In this document: positions 50,279-60,071 of the stretch, one piece after another
Layout of the letters: the number at the start of each line of letters is the position of its first letter
Numbering within the stretch: the stretch's first letter is position 1
Origin: Ornithinibacter aureus
GTDB taxonomy: Bacteria > Actinomycetota > Actinomycetes > Actinomycetales > Dermatophilaceae
Direction of reading: 5' to 3'
NCBI RefSeq assembly: GCF_009858245.1
Contig: NZ_VMSB01000001.1
Span: 1,240,001-1,304,000 of the forward strand
DNA: 64,000 bases
The notes under the pieces: model-generated
The model's input: the letters and a program-made list of their open reading frames with translations, nothing else
The model's database searches: none
Told to the model about the DNA's origin: nothing
Position numbers and translations under genes: made by a program

Positions 50279-51728
50279 GATCATCACGACCGCGTCGCTG
50301 CGGCCGAGCAAGCTCGAGCTCGTCTCGGGGTGGATGGGTGAGCAGCGCTGGTACGCCGCCAAGGGTCAGCAGCCCCGTCTGCGCCTGCTGGCGGCGTGGC
50401 GCCTGGACGACCCCGCCGGTGAGGTCGGCGTCGAGACGCTCATCGTCGCCGACGAGTCCGGCTCCGAGCCGGTGGTCTACCAGGTGCCGCTGACGTATCG
50501 GGGCGAGCCGCTCGGCAGCGCCGACCACGCCCTCGTCGGCACCATGGAGCACACGGCACTGGGCCACCGCTGGGTCTACGACGCCCCCCACGACCCGGTG
50601 TACGCCGCTCAGCTCCTCGAGCTCGTGCAGGGTCGGGTGAAGGCCCAGTCCTCCAAGGCCTCGGACACCGTCCTCGACACCGTCGTCGGCGTCCCGCAGT
50701 CCAGCTGGCCCCACGAGGTGCGGGTGCGGGCATCGCGGGTGCTCAGCGGCGAGCAGTCCAACACCTCAGTCATCCTCGACTGCGACCTGCCGGGCGGCCA
50801 GCACACGCCGCTCATCGTCAAGGTCTTCCGGATGCTCTCCCCCGGCGACAACCCCGACGTCGTGCTCCAGGGCGCCCTCGTGGATGCCGGGTCGCGTCGC
50901 GTTCCCGCCGTGGTCGGGTCCGTGCACGGGCAGTGGCCGCACCCGGGCGCCGACGGCGACCACCCGGCATCCGGTCACCTGACCTTCGCGCAGGAGTTCC
51001 TGCCCGGCGTCGAGGACGCCTGGCGGGTGGCGCTACGCGCTGCGGAGGCCGGCACCGACTTCGCGGGGCCGGCGCGCGCCCTCGGCGAGGCGACGGCGCA
51101 GGTGCACCGCACGCTGGCCGAGGTGCTCGGCAGCGAGCCGACGAGGGCCGAGCAGACCACGGCGATCCTCGACGAGATGCGCGGCCGGTTCGAGGCCGCG
51201 GCCGAGGCGGTGCCGGCGCTGGAGGACGTGCGCGGACCCATCGAGTCGGTGCTGCGTGCCGCTGCCCGAGGTCAGTGGCCCCCGCTGCAACGCATCCACG
51301 GCGACTACCACCTCGGCCAGGTGCTGCACTCGCCCGAGCGCGGCTGGGTGCTGCTCGACTTCGAGGGCGAGCCGCTTCGACCCCTGGCGGAGCGGTCGCT
51401 GCCGGACCAGTGCGCCCGCGACGTCGCGGGGATGCTGCGCAGCTTCGACTACGTCGGCGGCACCCTGGAGCTCACCCGGGGTGAGTCCGCCCGCGCGTGG
51501 GTGACCGCGGCCCAGCAGGCGTTCCTCGACGGCTACGCCGACGGGTCGGGCTCCGACCCGCGCGACCTCGACGCGTTGCTCGCGGCGTTCGAGCTGGACA
51601 AGGCGATGTACGAGGTCGTCTACGAGGCGCGCAACCGCCCGGGCTGGGTTGAGATCCCCCTCGCCGCCGTCCGCCGCCTCACGGCACACTTCTCGCAGGA
51701 TCCCACCAGTCAAGGAGAGCCGACGTGA
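50271..51728 (+). CDS. mak: Maltokinase (Mak/Pep2)
   Basis: 485 residues from GTG 50271, chosen over GTG 50262 because GGAGG at 50256-50260 is 10 nt upstream of the former and only 1 nt from the latter. The N-terminal cap [20 protein letters not shown] is typical of Pep2. The kinase fold shows [13 protein letters not shown], the catalytic loop [14 protein letters not shown] and the metal site [15 protein letters not shown]. It phosphorylates maltose to maltose-1-phosphate for GlgE. In many actinobacteria treS and pep2 are fused or adjacent; here they overlap. Confidence 0.95.
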
Positions 51729-53971
51729 ACCCCACACCCAGCCCCGAGGTCGGCGGCGCCATCACCGCGCTCGTCCAGGGCCGACACCAGCAGCCACACG
51801 ACCTGCTGGGGCAGCACCTCGAGCCCGGCGGCCTGCGGATCAGGGTCCTCAAACCCCTCGCCCAGTCGGTGCAGGTGCGCTTCGAGGACGGCGTGACCCT
51901 CGACCTCGCCCACGAGGCCGAAGGTGTGTGGACTGCGGTGCGGGCCGATGCGGAGCGCACGATGGACTACCGCCTCGCGGTGGCCTGGGCCGATGGCATC
52001 GAACACGTCCAGGACGACCCGTACCGCTTCGCGCCGACCCTGGGCGAGGTCGACCTGCACCTGGTCAACGAGGGTCGCCACGAGCTGCTGTGGACCGTGC
52101 TCGGCTCGCGGCTGCACGAGTACGACGGCCCGATGGGGCCGGTCAAGGGCGTCGCGTTCGCCGTCTGGGCCCCGCGGGCCAAGGCCGTGCGCGTCATCGG
52201 TGACTTCAACGACTGGGACGGGCGCATCCACCCGATGCGCATGCTCGGCGGGTCCGGGGTCTGGGAGCTCTTCGTTCCCGACGTCGGGGCCGGCAACATC
52301 TACAAGTACGAGATCCGCGGCGCCGACGACGTCGTGCGCACCAAGGCCGACCCCATGGCCCGCCGCACCGAGTGCCCGCCGAACACCGGGTCGGTCGTCG
52401 ACGCCTCCGGGCACGAGTGGGGTGACGCGCAGTGGATGGAGCAGCGCGCGCAGAGCAACCCGCACACCGGGCCGATGAGCACCTACGAGGTGCACCTGGG
52501 CTCGTGGCGGCAGGGGCTGTCCTACCGCGACATGGCCGAGCACCTCGTCAACTACGTCAAGGACCTCGGCTTCACGCACGTCGAGCTGCTCCCGGTCATG
52601 GAGCACCCGTACGGCCCGTCCTGGGGCTACCAGGTCACCGGCTACTACGCCCCGACCGCCCGGTTCGGCACCCCCGACGACTTCCGCTACCTCGTCGACA
52701 CGCTGCACCAGGCCGGCATCGGCGTCATCCTCGACTGGGTGCCGGGGCACTTCCCGCGTGACGCGTTCGCCCTGGCCCGCTTCGACGGCCTGGCCCTCTA
52801 CGAGCACCCGGACCCGCGTCGCGGTGACCAGCCCGACTGGGGCACCCACGTCTTCGACTTCGGGCGCCTCGAGGTGCGCAACTTCCTCGTCGCCAACGCC
52901 ATCTACTGGCTGGAGGAGTTCCACATCGACGGGCTGCGCGTCGACGCCGTGGCCTCGATGCTCTACCTCGACTACTCGCGCAAGGACGGCGAGTGGATCC
53001 CCAACGTGCACGGCGGGCGCGAGAACCTCGAGGCGATCGGCCTGCTCCAGGAGGCCAACGCGACGGCCTACCGGCGGGTGCCCGGCATCGTCACCATCGC
53101 CGAGGAGTCGACCTCGTGGCCGGGGGTCACGAAGGAGACCTCGCAGGGCGGTCTCGGCTTCGGCCTGAAGTGGAACATGGGGTGGATGAACGACACCCTT
53201 CGCTACCTCAAGGAAGAGCCGATCAACCGGCAGTACCACCACAACCTGCTGACCTTCTCGCTGATGTACGCCTTCAGCGAGAACTACCTCCTGCCGATCA
53301 GCCACGACGAGGTCGTGCACGGCAAGGGCTCCCTGCTCACCAAGATCCCGGGCTCGCGCGACGAGCAGCTGGCGACGGTGCGGGCGTTCCTCGCGTACAT
53401 GTGGTCGCACCCCGGCAAGGTGCTGCTCTTCATGGGCAGCGAGTTCGCACAGCCCGGCGAGTGGGCCGACGGCCGATCGCTGGACTGGTGGCTGCTCGAC
53501 CACGCCGCGCACTACCGGGTGCACGCCCTCGTCAAGGAGCTCAACGCCCTCTACCGTGGCCACCCGGCCCTGTGGGCGCTGGACTCCGAGCCGGCGGGGT
53601 TCCGGTGGCTCGACGCCGACGACAACACCGGAAACCTGCTGTCCTACCTGCGCTTCGAGCGCGCCGACCAGGGCGGCGACGTCGTCGCGACGGTGGTCAA
53701 CTACGGCGGCGAGGACAAGGCGTGGGTGCGCATCGGTGTGCCTCGCGACGGTCGCTGGGAGGTCGTGCTCGACACGAGCGGGTACGACGAGCACAGCAGC
53801 CCGAGCACCGCCGGCACGATCGTCGAGGCCGAGCACGTGCCGTGGCACGACCAGCCGTTCTCCGTCACGGTGCGGGTCGCCCGGCTCTCGACGATCTACC
53901 TCGCACCAGCCGTCGAGGTCATCGAGTCCGAGGTCGCCGCTGACGCCTCAGAGGCCGCACCCACCGCGTGA
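51725..53971 (+). CDS. glgB: 1,4-alpha-glucan branching enzyme
   Basis: 748 residues from GTG 51725 with AAGGAGAGCC upstream, overlapping the mak stop (GTGA). N-terminal repeats of the branching-enzyme E-set domain lead into CBM48 (GVAFAVWAPRAKAVRVIGDF). The GH13 barrel follows with VELLPVMEHPYGPSWGYQVT, IDGLRVDAVASMLYLDY, IAEESTSWPGV and ISHDEVVHGKGSLL. It makes alpha-1,6 branches. Last gene of treS-mak-glgB; a strong hairpin follows. Confidence 0.97.
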   Translation: MNPTPSPEVGGAITALVQGRHQQPHDLLGQHLEPGGLRIRVLKPLAQSVQVRFEDGVTLDLAHEAEGVWTAVRADAERTMDYRLAVAWADGIEHVQDDPYRFAPTLGEVDLHLVNEGRHELLWTVLGSRLHEYDGPMGPVKGVAFAVWAPRAKAVRVIGDFNDWDGRIHPMRMLGGSGVWELFVPDVGAGNIYKYEIRGADDVVRTKADPMARRTECPPNTGSVVDASGHEWGDAQWMEQRAQSNPHTGPMSTYEVHLGSWRQGLSYRDMAEHLVNYVKDLGFTHVELLPVMEHPYGPSWGYQVTGYYAPTARFGTPDDFRYLVDTLHQAGIGVILDWVPGHFPRDAFALARFDGLALYEHPDPRRGDQPDWGTHVFDFGRLEVRNFLVANAIYWLEEFHIDGLRVDAVASMLYLDYSRKDGEWIPNVHGGRENLEAIGLLQEANATAYRRVPGIVTIAEESTSWPGVTKETSQGGLGFGLKWNMGWMNDTLRYLKEEPINRQYHHNLLTFSLMYAFSENYLLPISHDEVVHGKGSLLTKIPGSRDEQLATVRAFLAYMWSHPGKVLLFMGSEFAQPGEWADGRSLDWWLLDHAAHYRVHALVKELNALYRGHPALWALDSEPAGFRWLDADDNTGNLLSYLRFERADQGGDVVATVVNYGGEDKAWVRIGVPRDGRWEVVLDTSGYDEHSSPSTAGTIVEAEHVPWHDQPFSVTVRVARLSTIYLAPAVEVIESEVAADASEAAPTA

Positions 53972-53977
53972 CGTTCA

Positions 53978-54007
53978 GGCCCGGCGGGAGATTTCTCCCG
54001 CCGGGCC
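53978..54007. terminator. 14-bp stem terminator between glgB and the dsrE-like gene
   Basis: GGCCCGGCGGGAGA (53978-53991) pairs perfectly with TCTCCCGCCGGGCC (53994-54007) with only TT between, right after the glgB stop and before the convergent DsrE-like stop. Confidence 0.8.
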
Positions 54008-54041
54008 CGGCCCGCGCTGTTCGCTGCCCCAGGGCAGTGGG

Positions 54042-54581
54042 TCAGATGAACAGCAGCTGGGCCCCCTCGGTGAGCTCCATGAAGTCGCTCGCCGAGATGA
54101 TCGCCTCGACCCCGTCGTAGAGGTCGTCTTCGGTCAGGTGGTTCATGTCAGCCGACATCCGGCACGCCCACATCCGGGCACCGGAGGCGGTGAGGATCTC
54201 GAGGAACTCCGGCACCTCGGGCACGTCGAGGTCGGCGATCTGCTTCTTCATCATCTTCGTCGCGGCCTTGGTCGCCCCGGGCAGCGCACCGAGCATGTGG
54301 TGCACGCCCATGCCGCTGTGACCCGGGGGGTGCATCGCGGTGTTGCCGACGAAGGAGAACTGCAGGTCGCCCATCGTGGCCTTGTTGATGATGTCGAAGC
54401 CCCAGAAGGTGAAGAACAGGTGGGTCTCGATGCCCTCGCCGACAGCGGCGTTGGCCAGGATCAGGCCGGGGTAGGCCATGTCGAGGTTGCCCTTGGAGCA
54501 GATGATCGCGAGCTTGCGACCGGTGCTCTCGGGAGCGTCGAACGACGGGACGACCGGGGCGTTGGCCGGGGTGGAAGTCAT
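54042..54581 (-). CDS. DsrE/DsrF/DrsH-like family protein (DsrE2 type)
   Basis: 179 residues. KLAIICSKGNLDMAYPGLIL then ANAAVGEGIETHLFFTFWGF is the start of the DsrE2 fold. The conserved Cys expected to carry persulfide is in GARMWACRMSADMNHL (about residue 142). A second Cys (IICSKG, about 28) is also present. Proteins of this type accept and pass sulfane sulfur, partnered with TusA or DsrC. GAAGGGATG precedes the ATG; the gene is 3 nt after the DsrC-like stop. Last gene of the sqr operon. Confidence 0.88.
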   Translation of the reverse strand: MTSTPANAPVVPSFDAPESTGRKLAIICSKGNLDMAYPGLILANAAVGEGIETHLFFTFWGFDIINKATMGDLQFSFVGNTAMHPPGHSGMGVHHMLGALPGATKAATKMMKKQIADLDVPEVPEFLEILTASGARMWACRMSADMNHLTEDDLYDGVEAIISASDFMELTEGAQLLFI

Positions 54582-54584
54582 GGC

Positions 54585-54899
54585 TCAGACACATCCCTTC
54601 GGCTTGGGCAGGCCGGAGACGTAGGCCATCTTCTTCGCGGGCTTGCCCGGGAAGAGGCCGAACAGCTCCTTGACCGGGGTCCCGGTCTGGGTGGACACGC
54701 GACGCAGCGTGGGCGTCTCACCCATCGCGGCGTGGTCGGTGCGCAGGAAGCGGATGAGCTCCCAGTGCTTGTCGGTGAGGTCGAGGCCGATGAGGGCGGC
54801 GAGCTCGGGGGCCAGGTCTTCGCTCCACTGGTCGGGTCTGGTGAGGAACCCCTCCTCGTTGACCTCGACCTCGTGGCCGGCGATCGTCGTGGTGCTCAT
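54585..54899 (-). CDS. DsrC/TusE-family sulfur-relay protein with one C-terminal Cys
   Basis: 104 residues, the usual DsrC length. VNEEGFLTRPDQWSEDLAPE is the N-terminal signature and the C-terminal arm ends GLPKPKGCV. The penultimate Cys (CysA) is present. The second Cys of true DsrC, 11 residues before it, is Ala here (MAYVSGLPKP), as in TusE-like members. It would carry sulfur as a persulfide rather than form the trisulfide intermediate of sulfite reductase. No dsrAB or tusBCD is visible. AAAGGA lies upstream of the ATG. Confidence 0.9.
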   Translation of the reverse strand: MSTTTIAGHEVEVNEEGFLTRPDQWSEDLAPELAALIGLDLTDKHWELIRFLRTDHAAMGETPTLRRVSTQTGTPVKELFGLFPGKPAKKMAYVSGLPKPKGCV

Positions 54900-54935
54900 G
54901 ACGGTGATGTCCTTTCGTGTGGATCTCGAGGGGGG

Positions 54936-56180
54936 TCAGACCGGGACCTTGCCGGCGGTCTGCATGTCGGCCGGCAGGCCGAGGGGTCGACCGGGCAGCA
55001 GGGCGTTCCAGTAGACGTGCCGGAAGGCGAGCTTGCCGAGGTGGTTGGCGCGGCTCTCCTTGAGCAGCCTCATCGGGCCGACCTTGGGCAGTGGGAAGGT
55101 GCCGCCCATGGGTTCGGTCTCGTAGTTGAAGTCGAGGAGCAGCGCCTTGCCCCCACCGGATTCGATGAAGCAGTTGGCGTGCCCGTCGAAGGAGTGTGAG
55201 AGCGGGCGGCCCGCGACGGCATCCTCGAAGTTCTCGACGAAGACGTCGACGGAGAAGTGCGCCACCGACCCCGCCTTCGACGTCGGGATGTTGCTCGCGT
55301 CGCCCAGGGCCCAGATGTTGTCGTACTGGGTCGAGCGGCAGGTGTGCTTGTCGACGGGAACGTAGTTGAGCTCGTCGCCGAGTCCGGATGCCGCGACGAA
55401 GTCCGCGCCCATGTTCAGTGGGACGGTGACGAGCTGGTCGTAGGGCACCTCGCGCTCGTCGTAGGACCGGATGACCTTGGCGTCCTGGTCGACGCTCTCG
55501 ATCATGAAGTCGGTCTCGACGGTGATGTTCTTGTCGGTGAGCAGCGTGCCGAGCCGCTTGCTGGCCATCGGCTTGGTGAACGCGCCGTCCAAGGGCGTCA
55601 CGAAGACGATCTCGGTGGCCTCTCGCACTCCCTTGCCCTTGAGGTAGTCATCCGCGAGGAAGACGAACTCCAGGGGCGCCACCGGGCACTTGATGGGCAG
55701 CTCGGTGATGTGCATGACCAGGCGGCCACCCGTGAACGCGTCGAGTTGTGCCCGCAGCGCGACCGCACCGTCGAAGGTGTAGAACTCACCGACCTCGCGG
55801 TGCCACTGCTCGCCGAGCATGCCGGGGGTCTGGTCGGGGCGCGGGGTCGTGCCGCTGGCGATGACGAGCTGGTCGTAGGGCAGGGTGCGCCCACCGACGA
55901 GGTGCACGGTCGAGGCGGGGGCATCGACGCGTTCGACCTCGGCCATGACGACCTCGACGTCGTCGTTCAGGTAGGGGCGCTTGCTCTTGCGGACCTGGCC
56001 CGGCGTGTTCATCCGGAAGGGGATGAACAGGTACCCCGGCTGGTAGTCGTGGATGTCGTCCTTGTCGACGACGGTGATGGACCATTCGGTGGCCGGGAGC
56101 CGCTTGCGGAGCTTGTTGACGACCATCGTTCCGGCCGTGCCCGCTCCCAGGACCACGAGATGCTTCGTGGTGGTGGACAT
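54936..56180 (-). CDS. sqr: Sulfide:quinone oxidoreductase-like flavoprotein
   Basis: 414 residues. FAD motif [20 protein letters not shown] is at the N-terminus. Cys residues are in [20 protein letters not shown] and [20 protein letters not shown], placed like the two redox Cys of SQR. C-terminal segments such as [20 protein letters not shown] and [20 protein letters not shown] fit. It oxidises sulfide at the membrane and reduces quinone, leaving persulfide for the DsrC/DsrE proteins. TATCGT lies 6 nt before the ATG, so the message is probably leaderless, and a CsoR-type operator overlaps this box. Confidence 0.88.
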   Translation of the reverse strand: MSTTTKHLVVLGAGTAGTMVVNKLRKRLPATEWSITVVDKDDIHDYQPGYLFIPFRMNTPGQVRKSKRPYLNDDVEVVMAEVERVDAPASTVHLVGGRTLPYDQLVIASGTTPRPDQTPGMLGEQWHREVGEFYTFDGAVALRAQLDAFTGGRLVMHITELPIKCPVAPLEFVFLADDYLKGKGVREATEIVFVTPLDGAFTKPMASKRLGTLLTDKNITVETDFMIESVDQDAKVIRSYDEREVPYDQLVTVPLNMGADFVAASGLGDELNYVPVDKHTCRSTQYDNIWALGDASNIPTSKAGSVAHFSVDVFVENFEDAVAGRPLSHSFDGHANCFIESGGGKALLLDFNYETEPMGGTFPLPKVGPMRLLKESRANHLGKLAFRHVYWNALLPGRPLGLPADMQTAGKVPV

Positions 56181-56186
56181 ACGTCG

Positions 56187-56205
56187 ACGATACCCCTGTG
56201 GGTAT
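56187..56205 (-). promoter_or_regulatory. sqr promoter with CsoR/CstR-like operator
   Basis: ATACCC-CTGT-GGGTAT at 56190-56205 is an inverted repeat with perfect 6-bp arms. It overlaps the -10-like TATCGT (56187-56192, minus strand) of sqr. CsoR-family repressors, including the persulfide sensor CstR that controls sqr genes in Staphylococcus, bind repeats of this general form. No csoR/cstR gene is in the window. Confidence 0.6.
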
Positions 56206-56272
56206 GACCGGAACGGCGGAAGACTGCCCCACGGGGTGTGATCTCGTAGACACCTCTGACAGGATCACCAGC

Positions 56273-57937
56273 ATGAACGCGCCCCGTGCCGGACAGCTCG
56301 CCCAGCCCTCTGATCTCGTCGACGTCGCCGCGCTCGTCACGGCGTACTACACGCGCGAGCCAGACCCTGACAACGTCGACGAGCAGGTCGCGTTCGGCAC
56401 CTCGGGACACCGCGGGTCGAGCCTGCGCACCTCGTTCAACGAGGCGCACATCCTCGCGACGACGCAGGCCATCTGCGAGTACCGCCGCGACCAGGGCTTC
56501 GACGGCCCGCTGTTCATCGGGCGCGACACGCACGGCCTGTCCGAGCCGGCGTGGGCCACCGCGCTCGAGGTGCTCGTCGCCAACGACGTCACCGTGCTGG
56601 TCGACGCCGACGACCGCTACACCCCGACCCCTGCGGTCTCGCACGCGATCCTGACCGCCAACCGCGGCAAGATCACCGGCGTCGACGGGATGCCGGCCGG
56701 CGTGGGCCTCGCGGACGGCATCGTCGTCACGCCCTCGCACAACCCCCCGGCCGACGGCGGCTTCAAGTACAACCCGCCCCACGGTGGACCTGCCGACTCC
56801 GACGCCACGAAGGTGATCGCGGCCCGCGCCAACGAGCTGATCCGCGGCGGCCTCGCCGGGGTCAAGCGGGTGCCGTTCACGCGCGCCCGTGCCGCCGTCG
56901 GCACCTACGACTTCCTCGGCGCCTACGTCGACGACCTGCCCAACGTCCTGGACATGGCCGCGATCCGCGACGCCGGCATCCGCATCGGCGCCGACCCCCT
57001 CGGTGGTGCGGCGGTCGACTACTGGGGCGCAATCGGTGAGCGCCACGGGCTCGACCTCACCGTCGTCAACCCGCTCGTCGACGCGACGTGGCGCTTCATG
57101 ACGCTGGACTGGGACGGCAAGATCCGGATGGACTGCTCCTCCCCCTCGGCGATGGCCAGCCTCATTGCTCAGCGCGACTCCTACGACATCGCCACGGGCA
57201 ACGACGCCGACTCGGACCGTCACGGCATCGTCACCCCGGATGCCGGGTTGATGAACCCCAACCACTACCTCGCCGTCGCGATCCAGTACCTCTACGGCGG
57301 GGCCCGGCCGCAGTGGCGGGCCGACGGCTTCATCGGCAAGACGCTCGTGTCCAGCTCGATGATCGACCGCGTGGCGGCCGACCTCGGGCGGCGGCTCGTC
57401 GAGGTGCCGGTCGGGTTCAAGTGGTTCGTGCCCGGGCTGCTCGACGGGTCGGGGCCGTTCGGGGGCGAGGAGTCGGCCGGGGCGTCGTTCCTGCGCCATG
57501 ACGGGTCGGTGTGGACCACCGACAAGGACGGCATCCTGCTGGCCCTGCTCGCCTCCGAGATCCAGGCCACCACGGACAAGAGCCCCAGCGAGCACTACCG
57601 GGCCCTGACCGCCCGGCACGGCGAGCCGGCGTACGCGCGGATCGATGCCGCTGCCAACCGTGAGCAGAAGGCCAAGCTCGGCGCGCTGTCACCCGACGAC
57701 GTCAGCGCGCAGACCCTCGCGGGTGAGCCGATCACGGCCAAGCTGACCGCGGCCCCCGGCAACGGTGCGGCGATCGGCGGCCTCAAGGTCGTCACCGAGT
57801 CGGCGTGGTTCGCTGCCCGACCGAGCGGCACCGAGGACGTGTACAAGATCTACGCCGAGTCCTTCCGTGGCCCCGAGCACCTGGCCCAGGTGCAGGCCGA
57901 GGCCAAGGACGTCGTCTCGTCAGCCCTCGGCTCCTGA
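56273..57937 (+). CDS. pgm: Phosphoglucomutase (alpha-D-glucose phosphate-specific)
   Basis: 554 residues from ATG 56273, preceded by AGGATCACC; the frame beginning at 56198 runs through the sqr operator and is rejected. Motifs: [15 protein letters not shown], phosphoserine loop [15 protein letters not shown], metal loop [14 protein letters not shown], sugar loop [11 protein letters not shown] and phosphate-binding [16 protein letters not shown]. It interconverts glucose-1-P and glucose-6-P, joining the nearby glycogen genes to glycolysis. Its 3' end overlaps the convergent ATP-grasp gene by 18 bp. Confidence 0.97.
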   Translation: MNAPRAGQLAQPSDLVDVAALVTAYYTREPDPDNVDEQVAFGTSGHRGSSLRTSFNEAHILATTQAICEYRRDQGFDGPLFIGRDTHGLSEPAWATALEVLVANDVTVLVDADDRYTPTPAVSHAILTANRGKITGVDGMPAGVGLADGIVVTPSHNPPADGGFKYNPPHGGPADSDATKVIAARANELIRGGLAGVKRVPFTRARAAVGTYDFLGAYVDDLPNVLDMAAIRDAGIRIGADPLGGAAVDYWGAIGERHGLDLTVVNPLVDATWRFMTLDWDGKIRMDCSSPSAMASLIAQRDSYDIATGNDADSDRHGIVTPDAGLMNPNHYLAVAIQYLYGGARPQWRADGFIGKTLVSSSMIDRVAADLGRRLVEVPVGFKWFVPGLLDGSGPFGGEESAGASFLRHDGSVWTTDKDGILLALLASEIQATTDKSPSEHYRALTARHGEPAYARIDAAANREQKAKLGALSPDDVSAQTLAGEPITAKLTAAPGNGAAIGGLKVVTESAWFAARPSGTEDVYKIYAESFRGPEHLAQVQAEAKDVVSSALGS

Positions 57938-59185
57938 CCCGCGGATCCGCCGCTCGTCGGACACCCACATCCCGAGCAGCCCACCGAAGTGGCCCTCGAA
58001 CCGCTCCCACTCGTGCGGCGGGTACGTCTGCTGGATCGTCGACTGAAGCAGCGAACGGAAGTCCGGCCCGTCGATCCACTCCAGCACCATGTCGTCGACG
58101 TGCGCCAGCGTGCTGTCACAGAACTCGGCGTAGCGCTCGGTCTCGAAGTGATCGTCCGCGAGCGCCTGGTACGCCTCGAGCTTGGCCTGGTAGTCGAGGG
58201 CCTCGTCGTCGGCGATCTCGAACCACGGCCCGGTGTCGACCTGGGTCTTGGCCACCCGCCCGGTGACCACGCAGAATGTCGACCAGCGCAGCAGGGCCTT
58301 CATGGCCCACGGGAAGTAGTAGTGAAGCGAGGTCACCGCGACGTCCGGGCACGCGTTCGCGTAGTCGATCGGGTAGACCATGCCGTCCTTGACGAGCATC
58401 TCGCAGGAGTTGAACTCCCAGCGGAAGAACGCGTTGACCGTCTGCGAGATCGTCCGGGTCTCGCGCCCGACCTCCGGGGAGAGGAAGTCGTGGGCGACGG
58501 CATACCGCTCGTGCATCGGCTCGTCGGGGCGAAACTTCATGACCATGGTCTCGGGGCCGATGGTCAGCGAGCGCGCGAAGTGCTCGTAGTCGGGCACCGA
58601 AGCCTGTAGGTGCATGAGCATCTCGCCGGAGTCGTCGTAGGAGCGGTGCAGGTCGGCGCGGTCCTTGATCTGCGAGACACCGCGCCAGCCCCCACCGTCG
58701 AACGGCTTCATGAACAGGGGGTACCCGAGCGGCTCCGCCACCTCGTCGAGGTCGAAGGACTGGTTGTAGCGCGACGACGTGTAGGCCCACCGGGCGTTGT
58801 CCACGGGGTGCTTGTAGGGCACGAGCACGGTCTCCGGCACGTGCATGCCGAGCCGGATGAGCGCGCAGTAGGCCGAGTGCTTCTCCATCGACTGGAACGT
58901 GAACGGGCTGTTGAGCAGGTACACGTCGTCCATGAGCGCGACCTTCTTCAGCCACTCCCGGGGGTGGTAGTACCAGTGGGCCAGCCGGTCGATCACCAGC
59001 TCCTGGCGGGCCTTGTCACGCAGGTTGAACGGCTCGATCGTCAGCCGCTCCGTGGTGACCGTGTGTTCACCACCGCCGGGCGCCTTCAGCACCCCGAGGC
59101 GCCGGGCGAGCGCCTCGAACGCGGTCGGCCAGTCTTCCTCGGCACCGAGCAGCAAGCCGACGAGGTGGTCGTTTCGTGTGGCCAT
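57920..59185 (-). CDS. ATP-grasp family protein, function unknown
   Basis: 421 residues with GGAGTAGGAGACC before the ATG. The middle carries ATP-grasp features: [20 protein letters not shown] (Lys and Gly-rich loop, about residue 175), [20 protein letters not shown] and the metal-binding end [19 protein letters not shown]. The C-terminal third ([20 protein letters not shown]) is helical and acidic. ATP-grasp enzymes join a carboxylate to an amine, thiol or alcohol. It follows two esterase-like genes in one direction, so ligation and ester chemistry may be linked. Substrate unknown. Confidence 0.75.
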   Translation of the reverse strand: MATRNDHLVGLLLGAEEDWPTAFEALARRLGVLKAPGGGEHTVTTERLTIEPFNLRDKARQELVIDRLAHWYYHPREWLKKVALMDDVYLLNSPFTFQSMEKHSAYCALIRLGMHVPETVLVPYKHPVDNARWAYTSSRYNQSFDLDEVAEPLGYPLFMKPFDGGGWRGVSQIKDRADLHRSYDDSGEMLMHLQASVPDYEHFARSLTIGPETMVMKFRPDEPMHERYAVAHDFLSPEVGRETRTISQTVNAFFRWEFNSCEMLVKDGMVYPIDYANACPDVAVTSLHYYFPWAMKALLRWSTFCVVTGRVAKTQVDTGPWFEIADDEALDYQAKLEAYQALADDHFETERYAEFCDSTLAHVDDMVLEWIDGPDFRSLLQSTIQQTYPPHEWERFEGHFGGLLGMWVSDERRIRGSGAEG

Positions 59186-59271
59186 GAGTGGTCTCCTACT
59201 CCTCGGGTGGAACTGCTGGTCGGATGCCGTGGCGCACCACGGCGGTCCCGCGGGCGGACGCGGTGGTCACG

Positions 59272-60018
59272 TCACACGAAACGCTGGAGGTGATGAGCGA
59301 GCTGGCGCTGCCACCACGGCCAGTCGTGCGCGCTGTCGTGGCCCCACACGTCGAGCTCGTGGCGGATCCCCTTGCGCGCCAGCAGGTCCGCGAACTCGCG
59401 GGTGGCGGGTAGCGACCGGGTGGGCGAGACCTCGAAGGGGCCTTCGCCGACGACGAGCAGCACGGAGACCCGCGACCTGATCCAGTCGAGGTGGTCACCG
59501 TCCATGTTCGCGACGTAGGCCGTGGGGTTGGCGAAGTACGTCGCGTCGCCGAGCTCACCCCAGCCGTTCCAGCTCGTCGGGTCGTAGTTGCCGGAGAGGC
59601 CGATGGCCATCGGTGCGACGTCTGCGCGCTGAAAGGTCAGGTGCACCGCGTGGTAGGCGCCCAACGAGACGCCGACGGTGATGACCTCCTGTCCCCCACC
59701 GACCTGGTCCTGGATCCACGGCAGCACCTGCTGCGACAGCCACGCCGTGTAGGTCTGCGCGCGGCGGGCCCGCTCCTCGGTCGGCTGGTCATTGGCCGAC
59801 CACGTCCACCCGTCCATCGAGTCGACGCAGAACAGGCTGACGCGACCGGCCTCGATGAGGGGGCGCACGGCATCCAGCATGCCGTTGCCCTGCGCGTCAC
59901 GGGCCGATCCACCCTCGGACGGGAAGAGCAGCACCGGCCGCCCCCACGCTCCGTAGCGGACCACCTCGAGGTCGGCGTCGTGCCCGGGAACCTGCAACCG
60001 CACGGCGCTCGTCTCCAT
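59272..60018 (-). CDS. Esterase-like alpha/beta hydrolase
   Basis: 248 residues from ATG 60018; the extra upstream codons look non-coding. The nucleophile elbow is ITVGVSLGAYHAVH (GVSLG), the oxyanion region is RPVLLFPSEGGSARD and a candidate His is in DVWGHDSAHDWPWWQRQLAH. It resembles the enterochelin/S-formylglutathione esterase group (PF00756) but has no assigned substrate. It lies 53 bp after a second esterase and 86 bp before the ATP-grasp gene. Confidence 0.78.
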   Translation of the reverse strand: METSAVRLQVPGHDADLEVVRYGAWGRPVLLFPSEGGSARDAQGNGMLDAVRPLIEAGRVSLFCVDSMDGWTWSANDQPTEERARRAQTYTAWLSQQVLPWIQDQVGGGQEVITVGVSLGAYHAVHLTFQRADVAPMAIGLSGNYDPTSWNGWGELGDATYFANPTAYVANMDGDHLDWIRSRVSVLLVVGEGPFEVSPTRSLPATREFADLLARKGIRHELDVWGHDSAHDWPWWQRQLAHHLQRFV

Positions 60019-60071
60019 GCGCACACCCTGCCGGTCGCCACCCCCTCTCGCAAGCACTGCCCGCGAGAGGA

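Noticed and set aside
54042-54899. Dissimilatory sulfite reductase (dsr) locus
   Set aside because: No dsrAB, dsrMKJOP or dsrL; the DsrC-like protein lacks the second Cys needed for that chemistry.
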